Shown: positions 18,494 to 27,522 of the stretch, piece after piece
How the letters are laid out: the number at the start of each line of letters is the position of its first letter
Numbering within the stretch: position 1 is the first letter of the stretch
Translations under genes and position numbers: made by a program
NCBI GenBank assembly: GCA_900554515.1
Contig: USHN01000006.1
Location: 1-64,000, forward strand
DNA from: an uncultured Acidaminococcus sp.
GTDB lineage: Bacteria > Bacillota > Negativicutes > Acidaminococcales > Acidaminococcaceae
DNA: 64,000 nucleotides
Direction of reading: 5' to 3'
Notes under the pieces: model-generated
Told to the model about the DNA's origin: nothing
Seen by the model: only the letters and a program-made list of their open reading frames with translations
Databases searched by the model: none

Positions 18494-20743
18494 ATGACGG
18501 AGTTATTAAACGGACTAAATTTACAGCAGGCTGCAGCGGTACAACAAACGGCAGGACCTACGTTAATTCTGGCGGGCGCAGGCAGCGGAAAAACTAAAGT
18601 GCTCACGACAAAAATTGCTTATCTGCTGGAACAGGGCGTGCGGCCCTATACGATTCTGGCCATTACCTTTACCAATAAGGCAGCTAAGGAAATGCGCCAG
18701 CGGGTGAATAAACTGGTGGGACCGGCGGCAAAGGATGTGTGGCTGTATACGTTTCATGGCTTTTGCAATCAGCTGCTGAGGCGGGAAATTGGCAAACTGC
18801 CCGGGTATACAACCAGTTTTTCCATTTATGATACCAGCGACTGCAAAAATGTGCTGAAGGAATCCTTGAAAAAATTAAATCTGGATGAGAAATTTTATCC
18901 GCTGCCGGGGCTTTTATCCACTATTTCCAATGCGAAAAATGCCCGGATTGATGCTATAACCTTTGCCCAAAAAGCGGAGGATTTTCATGAAAAAAAAGTG
19001 GCGGAAATTTATCAGGAGTACCAGCAGCATCTGCGGCAGAGCAATGCCCTGGATTTTGACGATTTATTGTTGCTGACGGTGCAGCTGTTACAGCAGAATG
19101 CTGACATACGGCAAAAGTACCAGCAAAAATTTCAATATGTCCTGATTGACGAATACCAGGATACCAATCATGTGCAGTATCTGCTGGCGAAACTTTTGGC
19201 GGCACCGGAAAACAACCTGTGTGCCGTGGGGGATATTGACCAGAGCATCTATGGCTGGCGGGGCGCAGATATCAATAATATTTTGGATTTTGAAAAAGAT
19301 TACCCCAATGCCCAGATTTATAAGCTGGAGCAGAACTACCGCTCCACCCAGGTGATTTTGGATGCCGCTAACGGAGTGATCAAAAACAATGCGGCCCGGC
19401 GTCCCAAAAAGCTGTGGACGGATAATGGCAACGGACAGCCGATTACTTACTTTCAAGCCCGAGATGACCGGGAAGAGTCCCAATATACCGTAGGGCAAAT
19501 TGTAGCCTTACATAGACAAGGCACCTCGTTTGGGGATATGGCGGTATTGTATCGGACCAATGCCCAATCCCGAATGTTTGAAGAAAATCTCATTAATAAT
19601 GGGATTCCCTATGTGATGGTGGGGAGCCTGAAATTTTATGACCGGAAGGAAATCAAGGATACTTTAGGGTATCTCCGTTTTCTTGCCAACCAGCGGGATG
19701 GGCAGGCCCTGGACCGGATTATTAACGAGCCCAAACGGGGAATCGGGGCTGCAACTGTGGCAAAACTTCATGCACTGGCAGACAATTCCGGACTGCCCTT
19801 TTCCAAAGTGCTGGAGGGAGCCGACGCCAAAGCGGTTTTGGGGCGGGCTTTCAGTAAAATTCGGAGCTTTACCAATATGATTGCAGAGATATCCCAACAG
19901 ATAGATGTCATCCCTGTAAAAGATCTAATTCAATTGGTACTGGAAAAAAGCGGGTATCTGGAGACTTTGCAGCTGGAAAACTCTGATCAGTCCAAGAGCC
20001 GGCTGGAAAATCTGGCAGAACTGGAACGGATTGCTGATGAATTTTCCCGGGAGGAAGGGGAAGAAAATAATAAGACGCTGGAAGATTTTCTGAACCATGT
20101 AGCACTGGTCTCGGATATTGATGATGCCCAGCTGACTCAGGATGCAGTGACACTTATGACGCTGCATGCAGCCAAGGGCCTGGAGTTTCCTGTGGTGTTT
20201 ATCGGCGGACTGGAAGATGGGCTCTTTCCCAGTCAGCGCAGCCTGGATGATGAGGACAAGCTGGAAGAAGAACGGCGGCTGTGCTATGTGGGAATCACAC
20301 GGGCAAAACGCAAACTGTATTTAACCAGCTGCCAGAGCCGGATGGTGTATGGACATGTGGTAATGTATCCTTCTTCCCGGTTCCTTCAGGAAATCCCCCG
20401 GAATCTTTTGGAAAACGCAAGGCCTATCCGGAGAAATGTCCGCTATGAAGCCGGTGCGCAGCGGATGCTGGAAGGACGCAGCGCCTTGCGCAGTATTGCC
20501 AAAAAACGGGGCGCCAGTATTTTAGATGTGCCTTCGCCAAAACCCCGGAGCCGGTATATCCCGGAGGGAGATGCAGTGCCTACCTTCCATCCAGGGGACA
20601 AATGTATTCATAAAAAATTTGGTACGGGTACCATTATTGAAGCAAAACCCGATGGTTCAGAGGGACAGGTGGTAGTGGCTGCTTTTCCAGGATGCGGCGT
20701 AAAACAGCTGGCCACAAAGTATAAAATCCTGCAAAAGGCATAG
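18494..20743 (+). CDS. pcrA: UvrD/PcrA-type DNA helicase
   Basis: Superfamily 1A 3'-5' DNA helicase for repair and plasmid replication. The 749 residues hold the full motif set: Walker A LAGAGSGKTKVL (27-38), TFTNKAAKEM (Ia), IDEYQDTN (II), GDIDQSIYGWRGA (III), QNYRSTQ (IV), TLHAAKGLEFPVVF (V) and YVGITRAKRKL (VI). The C-terminal tail has the GDKCIHKKFGTGTI Tudor-like region that binds RNA polymerase in PcrA. The gene lies 7 bases after tsaD and 8 bases before ligA; pcrA-ligA linkage is common in Firmicutes. Confidence 0.95.
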   Translation: MTELLNGLNLQQAAAVQQTAGPTLILAGAGSGKTKVLTTKIAYLLEQGVRPYTILAITFTNKAAKEMRQRVNKLVGPAAKDVWLYTFHGFCNQLLRREIGKLPGYTTSFSIYDTSDCKNVLKESLKKLNLDEKFYPLPGLLSTISNAKNARIDAITFAQKAEDFHEKKVAEIYQEYQQHLRQSNALDFDDLLLLTVQLLQQNADIRQKYQQKFQYVLIDEYQDTNHVQYLLAKLLAAPENNLCAVGDIDQSIYGWRGADINNILDFEKDYPNAQIYKLEQNYRSTQVILDAANGVIKNNAARRPKKLWTDNGNGQPITYFQARDDREESQYTVGQIVALHRQGTSFGDMAVLYRTNAQSRMFEENLINNGIPYVMVGSLKFYDRKEIKDTLGYLRFLANQRDGQALDRIINEPKRGIGAATVAKLHALADNSGLPFSKVLEGADAKAVLGRAFSKIRSFTNMIAEISQQIDVIPVKDLIQLVLEKSGYLETLQLENSDQSKSRLENLAELERIADEFSREEGEENNKTLEDFLNHVALVSDIDDAQLTQDAVTLMTLHAAKGLEFPVVFIGGLEDGLFPSQRSLDDEDKLEEERRLCYVGITRAKRKLYLTSCQSRMVYGHVVMYPSSRFLQEIPRNLLENARPIRRNVRYEAGAQRMLEGRSALRSIAKKRGASILDVPSPKPRSRYIPEGDAVPTFHPGDKCIHKKFGTGTIIEAKPDGSEGQVVVAAFPGCGVKQLATKYKILQKA

Positions 20744-20751
20744 GAGGCAGA

Positions 20752-22782
20752 ATGGTGTTTGAAGGAACCAAAGAGGAAGCCAAAGAAAAAATCGAGGCTT
20801 TACGGGCAGAACTGCGAAAAAATTCCTATTTGTACTATGTCCAGGATGCTCCTACCCTGGAAGACTGGGAATATGATGCCATGCTGCGGCAGCTGCGGGA
20901 TCTGGAAAATCAGTTCCCGGAATTTTTAACGCCGGATTCTCCCACCCAAAAAGTGGGGGGACGGGTAAAAACAGGCTTTACAGAAGTCCGGCATATGACG
21001 CCGCTGCTCAGCCTCGCCAATGCATTTTCTCCGGGAGAGATGGAAGAATTTGACCGGCGGGTGCGGGAAGGACTGCCTAAAGATGCGCAGGTGGAATATG
21101 TAGTCGAACCCAAAATCGACGGGCTGGCCTGCAGTATTATTTATGAAAATGGCCGGTTTGCCAGGGCGGCTACGCGAGGCGATGGGAATGTAGGGGAGAA
21201 TGTGACGGACAACGTACGAACCATTCGCAATATCCCTAAAACCTTACAGCCTATTCCCGGTATGGAACTGCCGGAAATTCTGGACGTGCGGGGGGAAGTG
21301 TATATGCCCCGGCATGCCTTTATGGAACTCAATGAGGAGCGGGTGGAAAACGGGGAGCGGGAATTTGCCAACTGCCGGAATGCCGCCGCTGGCAGCTTGC
21401 GGCAATTGGATCCCCAGGTAACGGCCAAACGGGAGCTGGCATTTTTTGCCTATGGCGTAGGGACAGGGGCTCTTGATACCCATAATGCTTCTATGGATAT
21501 GCTGCAGCAGTACGGCTTTACCACGACAGAAGGCCGGACACTGGTGAAAACCATTCAGGAAGCCAATGCGCTGATTAAAAAACATGGGGAGCGGCGCACT
21601 TCCCTGGGCTATGATACGGACGGTGTCGTGGTTAAAGTCAACGCGGTATGGCAGCAGAATATTTTAGGTGCTACGGGCAAAGATCCCCGCTGGGCTATGG
21701 CGTACAAATTTCCTCCGGAACAGGCAGAAACCACCTTGCGGGAGATTGTCATCCAGGTGGGCCGTACCGGTGTTTTAACGCCTACTGCAGTACTGGACCC
21801 GGTGCGGCTTTCCGGCAGCACCATCAGCCGGGCCACGCTGCATAACGAGGACTTTATCAAGGAAAAAGACATTCGCATTGGGGATCATGTGATGATCAAT
21901 AAGGCAGCTGAAATTATTCCGGAAGTGGTGCGGGTGGTCACAGAAAAACGCACCGGCACGGAAACCGTATTTCATATGCCGGAAAAATGCCCGGAATGTG
22001 ACTGGCCGGTGGAACGTAAAGCTGGGGAAGCGGCGGTACGCTGCACCAATCCCCACTGTCCTGCGCTGGGACGGGAGGGGTTGATCCATTTTACCAGCCG
22101 GGACGCCATGAATATTGACGGCTGCGGGCCCAGCGTCCTGGCACGACTGCAGGAACAGCACCTGGTAAAAGATCCTGCGGATTTGTACCTGTTAACGGTG
22201 GAACAGTTGGTTACACTGGACCGCATGGGGCAGAAAAGCGCTGAAAATCTGGTCAATGCCATTACTGCCAGCAAGCAGCAGGGTTTGGATAAATTGCTTT
22301 TTGCCTTGGGCATACGTCATGTAGGCGCCAAAGTTGCCAGAACACTGGCTATGCAGTATCAAACTATGGAGGCGCTGCAGCACGCAACCCAGGAAGAACT
22401 GGCAGGGATTGCGGATATTGGTCCGGTGATTGCTGAAAGCGTGGTGACCTGGTTTGGAGATCCTGCGAATCTGGATTTGTTATCCCGGCTACAGGCCGCA
22501 GGTCTCACGATGGAAATGACACATGGCGCTCGCACGGATGAAACCCATCCCTTTTATGGGAAAACGATGGTCTTTACCGGAACCTTGCCTAATCTGGACC
22601 GGGCTACAGCCCAAACCATGGCACAGGATGCAGGGGCTAACGTGACCAGCAGTGTCAGCAAAAAAACGGACTATGTGGTAGCAGGTGCCGATCCTGGAAG
22701 CAAAATGGCCAAAGCGCAAAGCCTGGGCATTACTATCCTGGATGAAGCAGAATTTCTTCGCTTGCTGCACCAGGAGCCGTAA
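20752..22782 (+). CDS. ligA: NAD-dependent DNA ligase
   Basis: Seals nicks in replication and repair. The 676 residues comprise domain Ia, an adenylation domain with the catalytic Lys121 in EPKIDGLA, an OB fold, a four-cysteine zinc finger (CPEC near 408 and CTNPHC near 427), helix-hairpin-helix repeats and a C-terminal BRCT domain (about 595-676). It starts with ATG behind AGGAGG and is the last gene of the operon before a strong shared terminator. Confidence 0.97.
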   Translation: MVFEGTKEEAKEKIEALRAELRKNSYLYYVQDAPTLEDWEYDAMLRQLRDLENQFPEFLTPDSPTQKVGGRVKTGFTEVRHMTPLLSLANAFSPGEMEEFDRRVREGLPKDAQVEYVVEPKIDGLACSIIYENGRFARAATRGDGNVGENVTDNVRTIRNIPKTLQPIPGMELPEILDVRGEVYMPRHAFMELNEERVENGEREFANCRNAAAGSLRQLDPQVTAKRELAFFAYGVGTGALDTHNASMDMLQQYGFTTTEGRTLVKTIQEANALIKKHGERRTSLGYDTDGVVVKVNAVWQQNILGATGKDPRWAMAYKFPPEQAETTLREIVIQVGRTGVLTPTAVLDPVRLSGSTISRATLHNEDFIKEKDIRIGDHVMINKAAEIIPEVVRVVTEKRTGTETVFHMPEKCPECDWPVERKAGEAAVRCTNPHCPALGREGLIHFTSRDAMNIDGCGPSVLARLQEQHLVKDPADLYLLTVEQLVTLDRMGQKSAENLVNAITASKQQGLDKLLFALGIRHVGAKVARTLAMQYQTMEALQHATQEELAGIADIGPVIAESVVTWFGDPANLDLLSRLQAAGLTMEMTHGARTDETHPFYGKTMVFTGTLPNLDRATAQTMAQDAGANVTSSVSKKTDYVVAGADPGSKMAKAQSLGITILDEAEFLRLLHQEP

Positions 22783-22800
22783 AATTTATGTTTTAAGTAT

Positions 22801-22848
22801 AAAGAATCACCCGTCGGGGATGTGCGTCCCTGACGGGTGATTCTTTTA
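22801..22848. terminator. Bidirectional terminator
   Basis: Near-perfect 20-bp stem (22801-22820 with 22827-22847) flanked by A and T runs, between the convergent ligA and the sugar-isomerase gene. Confidence 0.92.
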
Positions 22849-23667
22849 ATCCAATCCATGCTCTTTCATGTAAGCCTTGCACGTTGCCAGGCAGCGCCGG
22901 GCGTGTTCAAAATGACCTAACTCTGTAATGCGCTGGGTATGGGGCAATTCCAGTGAAAATACGGTATCCAGTCGCAGGCATCTTGCCATGCCCGCTACGT
23001 CAATGCCGCCTTCGCCTACATACAGCCGTTCATCGCGAGCCGTATGTATCAGCGCTTCTTTCGAGGTGGGAATTTCCTTGGGCGCATCGCAGATATGGGC
23101 AAAATCAAAAAGTTCTTTTGGTGCGGACTGGATTTCTGCCAGTGAAACCCGGGAACGGTGGAAGTGCAGCGTATCCAGTAGAATTTTGCCATTGGGCCGA
23201 TTAACTTTCTTAAGAATGGACAGCGCCTGCTGCAAATTATAAATTGAAGCAAACGTAACGGGTTCCAGTCCGATATTCAGCTGGTACTGGGCTGCCAGGT
23301 CACAGAGCTTGGCAAATTGTTCCAGATAAAAAGGTTCGTTGTCCGTCCAAATGCTGCTGATCACTTGGTGTACGTGTAATTTGGCAGCCGCCTCAAAGGC
23401 CGGTTCGTACGTTGCCACATCCGTTTCATCGGAAATTTTGGCCAGTTCAATATCATGAATACCAATTCCCGTATCTTCCATGGCCTGCTTTGTCAGGGCA
23501 AAGAGTTTTGGATTCTTTGCTAAATCATAATCCACTTCCCCTTTAACGCCCAGCAAAATGATGCGTATGCTGGCGTAGTCATAGCCGGCACCTTTAGCCA
23601 GATAAATCAGCTGCGGCGGAGTCAGGGTCAAAAATCCCAAATGCGCTAAGGAATATTTTCTTGCCAA
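22846..23667 (-). CDS. Sugar phosphate isomerase/epimerase-like TIM barrel protein
   Basis: A 273-residue protein of the AP-endonuclease-2/xylose-isomerase-like TIM-barrel group, whose members isomerise or epimerise sugars, inosose derivatives or keto-acids with a divalent metal. Metal-site-like residues are visible in NIGLEPV (near 137), LLDTLHFHRS (near 170) and VFSLELPH (near 242). It starts at TTG 23667, the only codon with a fitting ribosome-binding site (AGGGGGT). It is the last gene of a four-gene minus-strand cluster that holds a second, distinct isomerase. The substrate is unknown. Confidence 0.75.
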   Translation of the reverse strand: MARKYSLAHLGFLTLTPPQLIYLAKGAGYDYASIRIILLGVKGEVDYDLAKNPKLFALTKQAMEDTGIGIHDIELAKISDETDVATYEPAFEAAAKLHVHQVISSIWTDNEPFYLEQFAKLCDLAAQYQLNIGLEPVTFASIYNLQQALSILKKVNRPNGKILLDTLHFHRSRVSLAEIQSAPKELFDFAHICDAPKEIPTSKEALIHTARDERLYVGEGGIDVAGMARCLRLDTVFSLELPHTQRITELGHFEHARRCLATCKAYMKEHGLD

Positions 23668-23696
23668 TTTTTTTACCCCCTAATCACAAGACAGTA

Positions 23697-24881
23697 TTAC
23701 AGAACGATTTTCCTGCCTTCTTCAGCAGAACGGTATGCGGCATAAATGACTTTCATGACGGTATAAGCCAGGTCAAAATCAGAATCGGGCTTGGTATTAT
23801 AGGCGACGCTTTCCAGGAAGCTCTTTAGTTCACCCGTATAGCCACGGATGACTTCGTCGGATACAAAGGCTTCGTTCCATCCGGTCTTTTGGGGAAGCAT
23901 TTCGGAAATATAGACATCATCCAGGCCTTCTTCATCCATGAAATAGGTGTTTAAAATATTGCAGGGATTTAAGTTGCAGAATAAAGTGCCGTCGCTGCCG
24001 TAAATATTCAGGGTATTCCGGGACCCGCCTAACACAGCGTCAGAGCACATCGCCACACATTTTGTGCCATCAGAAAACGTTACGGATACCAACGCCATGT
24101 CTTCCACATCCACCGGGTGGGCATTCACATAACGGTGTTTTTCGTTTTTAAGCGCGGCTGTTTGTACGCCCATATCTGCCGTTACGCTGACAATAGAAAT
24201 GTCTTCACCCCGGCTTTGCGCCTCCACCTGTTTTAACCACAGCATGCCCGTCAATCCGTGGATGCCATTGCGCATCATGGTGCCGCCGCCGATATTTTTC
24301 CAATGTCCGGCTTTATCGGAGCTGGATCCAATCAGCGTATTCTCGCTGGTCATCAGCATAATTTTCGGCTTCTTGGCCCGGATAATTTCAGCAGCCTTTT
24401 GTACTGGCGTGGCGTAGACCGTATTTTCCGCATACATGAACTTTCTGCCGGTTTCCTGGATCACTTGCTTGAGTTCATCCATCTGGGCGATGACAGCATC
24501 ATACATTACTGATTTGGGAACCGTTTTTCCCACATTGTCCTCGCCGTTGCCCAGGTAGCCGGTCAAGGGCTTTTCGCAAATCACATCTTTTCCAGCACGC
24601 ATGGCTTTAATGGCAAGGGGAATATGCAAATCCTGGTTTGCAGTAATATCTACTACGTCAATTTCAGGATCGTTGATGATATCCATGTAATTTAAGGTTG
24701 CCTTTTCGTATCCAAATTTCTCCTTGATTTTTTCCGCCTTAGCCATATTGGAGCCGCCACAGACCGTCTTTAGCCGGACGGGTACGCCTACCATATTGAT
24801 ATAGCCGTTACCGTGAAGTTCGGAGCCGTATCCGGTGCCGATAATGCCAATCACAATCGGTTTTTCTATTCTTCCCTTCAT
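23697..24881 (-). CDS. Gfo/Idh/MocA-family NAD(P)-dependent oxidoreductase
   Basis: Dehydrogenase of sugars, sugar acids or inositols. The start at 24881 (ATG 10 bases after AAAGGAGG) is preferred to the ATG at 24920, which overlaps the previous gene; it gives 394 residues. The N-terminal Rossmann motif is VIGIIGTGYGSELHGNGY, and CEKPLTG (near residue 100) is the conserved lysine-proline signature of the family. The C-terminal dimerisation sheet is long. It is flanked by a cupin-like gene and two TIM-barrel isomerases, which points to stepwise breakdown of an unusual sugar or cyclitol. Confidence 0.85.
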   Translation of the reverse strand: MKGRIEKPIVIGIIGTGYGSELHGNGYINMVGVPVRLKTVCGGSNMAKAEKIKEKFGYEKATLNYMDIINDPEIDVVDITANQDLHIPLAIKAMRAGKDVICEKPLTGYLGNGEDNVGKTVPKSVMYDAVIAQMDELKQVIQETGRKFMYAENTVYATPVQKAAEIIRAKKPKIMLMTSENTLIGSSSDKAGHWKNIGGGTMMRNGIHGLTGMLWLKQVEAQSRGEDISIVSVTADMGVQTAALKNEKHRYVNAHPVDVEDMALVSVTFSDGTKCVAMCSDAVLGGSRNTLNIYGSDGTLFCNLNPCNILNTYFMDEEGLDDVYISEMLPQKTGWNEAFVSDEVIRGYTGELKSFLESVAYNTKPDSDFDLAYTVMKVIYAAYRSAEEGRKIVL

Positions 24882-24903
24882 GTTTCCGTTTCCTCCTTTG
24901 CTT

Positions 24904-25557
24904 TTAACGGTCAATTTCAATAGGCATATAAACGCAGGGCGTTATGCTACAGTACTGGTGCCATGGATAGTTTCCATTGGCGTCGTAAAACTTGTCATGG
25001 ACAATCCCCGGAGCCATAATAAATTCCTGATATACTTTAATCTTATGTTCTTCTTCCCATTCTTTTTGTTCGATTTTCTGCATCATCCCCATGCCCAGAA
25101 TTTGTGCGTGAACTTCATCGAAATTCCGGTCATGTTCACGGTGCGGGCCGGAAGGATACATCGGGCTGTCCACGTAGCATACGTTGATTTCCGTGTCGCC
25201 GCCGATGCGGATTTTGGGGGACTTGTAATAGGGGAGACCCTTGTGCCGTTCCTGCCCGGAGCATTGATACAGGCTGCGCCAGGTATGCTTAATCTTTTCC
25301 GTGGTGGCAGGGTCCTTAATATCCAGCTTGGCGAAATCAAGGAAGACCACGGCTTTTTCAATGTTGTGGAGTTCCACACCGGATACCACAGCACCCTTTA
25401 GCGGAGCCAGCATCATATCCCGCAGCGCTAAATCTTTTTGGCTCTTGTGGGCCAGGTTAAAGACGATACTCATAGGTTCTACAAAATACTTTTCTTCGTT
25501 TTCAATATAAACCACATGAAAGAACGGTTCCGCAAAGGTCAATTTTTCAATACTCAT
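24904..25557 (-). CDS. Unrecognised cluster protein, cupin-like
   Basis: A 217-residue soluble protein I cannot assign. It has no signal or membrane segment. The middle holds PHREHDRNFDEVHAQILG (near 133-150) followed later by EFIMAPGIVHD (near 175) and YPWHQY. The spacing of His, Glu and His and the later Gly-x-x-His resemble a cupin metal site (GxxxxHxH...E...G and PG-x-x-H), so a metal-dependent isomerase, lyase or dioxygenase is possible. It starts at ATG 25557 behind GGAGGG and lies between the oxidoreductase and the first isomerase gene, so it is very probably a step of the same pathway. Confidence 0.6.
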   Translation of the reverse strand: MSIEKLTFAEPFFHVVYIENEEKYFVEPMSIVFNLAHKSQKDLALRDMMLAPLKGAVVSGVELHNIEKAVVFLDFAKLDIKDPATTEKIKHTWRSLYQCSGQERHKGLPYYKSPKIRIGGDTEINVCYVDSPMYPSGPHREHDRNFDEVHAQILGMGMMQKIEQKEWEEEHKIKVYQEFIMAPGIVHDKFYDANGNYPWHQYCSITPCVYMPIEIDR

Positions 25558-25574
25558 GGTTTCATCCCTCCGTT

Positions 25575-26393
25575 TTAATTTCCGAAATGTTCCTTTAGGT
25601 AAGCAATCCCGTTACGACAGGCTGTCAGGGTATCGGGCAGCGGTTTGTATTCGATGCTGACCCATTTATGATAGTGGTTATCTTTCAATGTCTTGGCCGC
25701 CGTGGCAAAGTCAAAATGTTTTCCATCGGGGAACATCCTGCCCACGTCGGATACATGGAAAAGAACCAGCTTGGAAAGGGATCGCTGGATTGCTTTTGCA
25801 ATATCCGTGTCTTCCATTGCCATATGGTAGGTATCTCCATTATATACCAGCCAGTCCGATTTAAACTTCTCCAGAAAAGTCATGGTCCTTTCTGTGGAGC
25901 AAAATACGTCACCGTCCAGATGATTGATCTGTTCCATGACCATCGGCGTTTGTATTTCCTCCGCATAGCGCAGCACCTGGTACACGCTTTCGGTTAAGAT
26001 TTCCTCGAATTCCTCATCTGTCTGCCCGGGCGCTTTTCTGCCCCGCAAAAAACCGATGAGAATTTGTGAGTCCAGGTCTTTGGCCAGGTCCAGCTGTCGT
26101 TTTAACCGTTCCACCGTTGCCTGCCGAATCTTTTTATCCGGATGCACCATGCTCATGCCTTCATAGGTATAGGCCAGTCCCGTGGTTACAGCAGAGGCCC
26201 TTAGCCCGTAGCTGTCCAGCATTTTGCGCAGCTCTTTGCCATTATACTTTGAGGGATCCTGTACTTGTAATTCAATCCCATCAAAACCCAGAGAGGCTGC
26301 CATCTCCGCACATTGCCGGTAGCTGTCTCCCCGCAGGGGAAAAGGTACATCTATGGGCAGTGGGCGGTCCACCGCACATACGCTAAATTTCAT
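25575..26393 (-). CDS. Sugar phosphate isomerase/epimerase (TIM barrel), first gene of cluster
   Basis: A TIM-barrel isomerase/epimerase related to IolE/IolH-type and hydroxypyruvate-isomerase-like enzymes. Residues include GFDGIELQVQDP (near 36), VMEQINHLDGD (near 147), NGDTYHMAMED (near 183) and SIEYKPLPD (near 250), which supply the usual Glu/Asp/His metal ligands. The ATG at 26393 (272 residues) is preferred to the one at 26450, because the promoter places transcription start near 26455 and the longer form would be leaderless. The gene heads the minus-strand operon and is controlled from the shared intergenic region with the GntR-type regulator. Confidence 0.78.
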   Translation of the reverse strand: MKFSVCAVDRPLPIDVPFPLRGDSYRQCAEMAASLGFDGIELQVQDPSKYNGKELRKMLDSYGLRASAVTTGLAYTYEGMSMVHPDKKIRQATVERLKRQLDLAKDLDSQILIGFLRGRKAPGQTDEEFEEILTESVYQVLRYAEEIQTPMVMEQINHLDGDVFCSTERTMTFLEKFKSDWLVYNGDTYHMAMEDTDIAKAIQRSLSKLVLFHVSDVGRMFPDGKHFDFATAAKTLKDNHYHKWVSIEYKPLPDTLTACRNGIAYLKEHFGN

Positions 26394-26437
26394 TCTGCCA
26401 TTGCGGTCCTCTTCCAAATTATTTCGCCTTCCCCTCT

Positions 26438-26482
26438 TGTGATATTTCACTGTTCAAATACATTCTATTGTAAAATATCACA
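26438..26482. promoter_or_regulatory. Inverted-repeat operator over the cluster promoter
   Basis: TGTGATATTT (26438-26447) and its exact reverse complement AAATATCACA (26473-26482) bracket the -10 element and start point of the isomerase operon. A third copy, TGTGATAT, lies at 26598-26605 between the two divergent genes. This is the natural target for the adjacent FadR-type GntR regulator. No gene lies in 26490-26640, which is very AT-rich. Confidence 0.65.
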
Positions 26483-26490
26483 TAAGTCAA
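26462..26490 (-). promoter_or_regulatory. Promoter of the sugar cluster
   Basis: On the minus strand, TTGACT (26490-26485), a 17-base spacer and TAGAAT (26467-26462). The right half of the inverted repeat lies in the spacer, so a bound regulator would block polymerase. Confidence 0.75.
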
Positions 26491-26640
26491 TAAGAAATTT
26501 ATTTTATTCCGAAAATAAGAATAAATACCAGAATAAGTGTAATAAAAATTACATATAATACGAAAAATTCTTGCTGTAGAAATATAATAATTGAATTTGT
26601 GATATATTTTATATTAAATTAAATCGTGATAAATACGTAT

Positions 26641-26669
26641 TTGACTTTATTTATTGCAAAAAGTATAAT
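26641..26669 (+). promoter_or_regulatory. Promoter of the GntR-family regulator
   Basis: TTGACT (26641-26646), 17 bases, TATAAT (26664-26669). About 30 bases of leader follow before the TTG start codon. Confidence 0.8.
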
Positions 26670-26706
26670 ATTACTAAAATACAATGAGAAAAAAGGAGGG
26701 ATCGGA

Positions 26707-27354
26707 TTGCCTAGCAATAAAGATAATAAGATTTTGGCTCTTAATTATATAAAAGAACAAATCATTACTTGTGCTATTCCTCCTGGAGCCATTATTCAGG
26801 CCGATGAAATTGCGGCCCATCTGAAAATCAGCAAAACACCCGTGCGGGAAGCACTGCTGGAGCTGCAATATGAAAATTACGTTACCATTGTGCCACGGAA
26901 AAAGACCGTTGTATCGCCCATTTCCCTTAAAGATCTGGAATATATCTACGAAGCGCGCAGCTTGAACGAGATCGCTATCATCTCCAATCTTACACCTCAG
27001 GACATTGATGCCCATCGTCAGGAACTGGAAGCCTTGAAAACACAATGGGAAAATATCCCTACTGCTACGGACAGCAAGGACGCGTATATGAGCTTTTTGA
27101 AACAGGATACGGAGTTTCATATACAATTGGTGCATTTATCCCAAAATCCCCATCTGATTCGGTTTTGTTCCGAATTGATCTATAAATCCCAACGATTCTG
27201 GTACATGGCCTTGTTCAATAACAGTTTGGAAACCATTCGTGCTGAGCACCTGGCCATCTTGAACGCCTTACTGTCCAAACATATCACGGAAGCAGCCAAT
27301 GAAGCGCGGCAGCATGTTTCGATTTCTAAAGCGGTCAGTATCCTTTCCAACTGA
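26707..27354 (+). CDS. GntR-family (FadR-type) transcriptional regulator
   Basis: A DNA-binding repressor or activator of 215 residues. The N-terminal winged helix has LKISKTPVREALLELQYE (near 42-59), the family's recognition helix. An FCD-type all-helical ligand domain follows (about 75-215) with EARSLNE, the aspartate in LKQDTEFHIQLV and RAEHLAIL, where metal-binding histidines usually sit. It starts at TTG 26707, 6 bases after AAAAGGAGGG; an upstream ATG (26626) lies before the promoter and is rejected. It is divergent from the sugar cluster and very likely controls it in response to a carboxylated or sugar-acid ligand. Confidence 0.88.
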   Translation: MPSNKDNKILALNYIKEQIITCAIPPGAIIQADEIAAHLKISKTPVREALLELQYENYVTIVPRKKTVVSPISLKDLEYIYEARSLNEIAIISNLTPQDIDAHRQELEALKTQWENIPTATDSKDAYMSFLKQDTEFHIQLVHLSQNPHLIRFCSELIYKSQRFWYMALFNNSLETIRAEHLAILNALLSKHITEAANEARQHVSISKAVSILSN

Positions 27355-27374
27355 ATAAAACAGCTCTTTTTACA

Positions 27375-27413
27375 AGTCCCTCGCTATCGTATTTACGCTG
27401 GCGGGGGCTTTTT
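27375..27413 (+). terminator. Rho-independent terminator
   Basis: 12-bp stem with three G-U pairs (27375-27386 with 27398-27409) followed by five T. Confidence 0.8.
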
Positions 27414-27437
27414 GGTTGTCACTTTGCAGTTTGTTGT

Positions 27438-27466
27438 TTGGACAACGTACTAAAAAAGGCTACTAT
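27438..27466 (+). promoter_or_regulatory. Promoter of hgdC
   Basis: TTGGAC (27438-27443), 17 bases, TACTAT (27461-27466). Confidence 0.65.
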
Positions 27467-27522
27467 GCTATAGTAGAAGCAAAAAAAGCAAACAGTTTTT
27501 AGGGAAAACGAGGAGAAAAATT

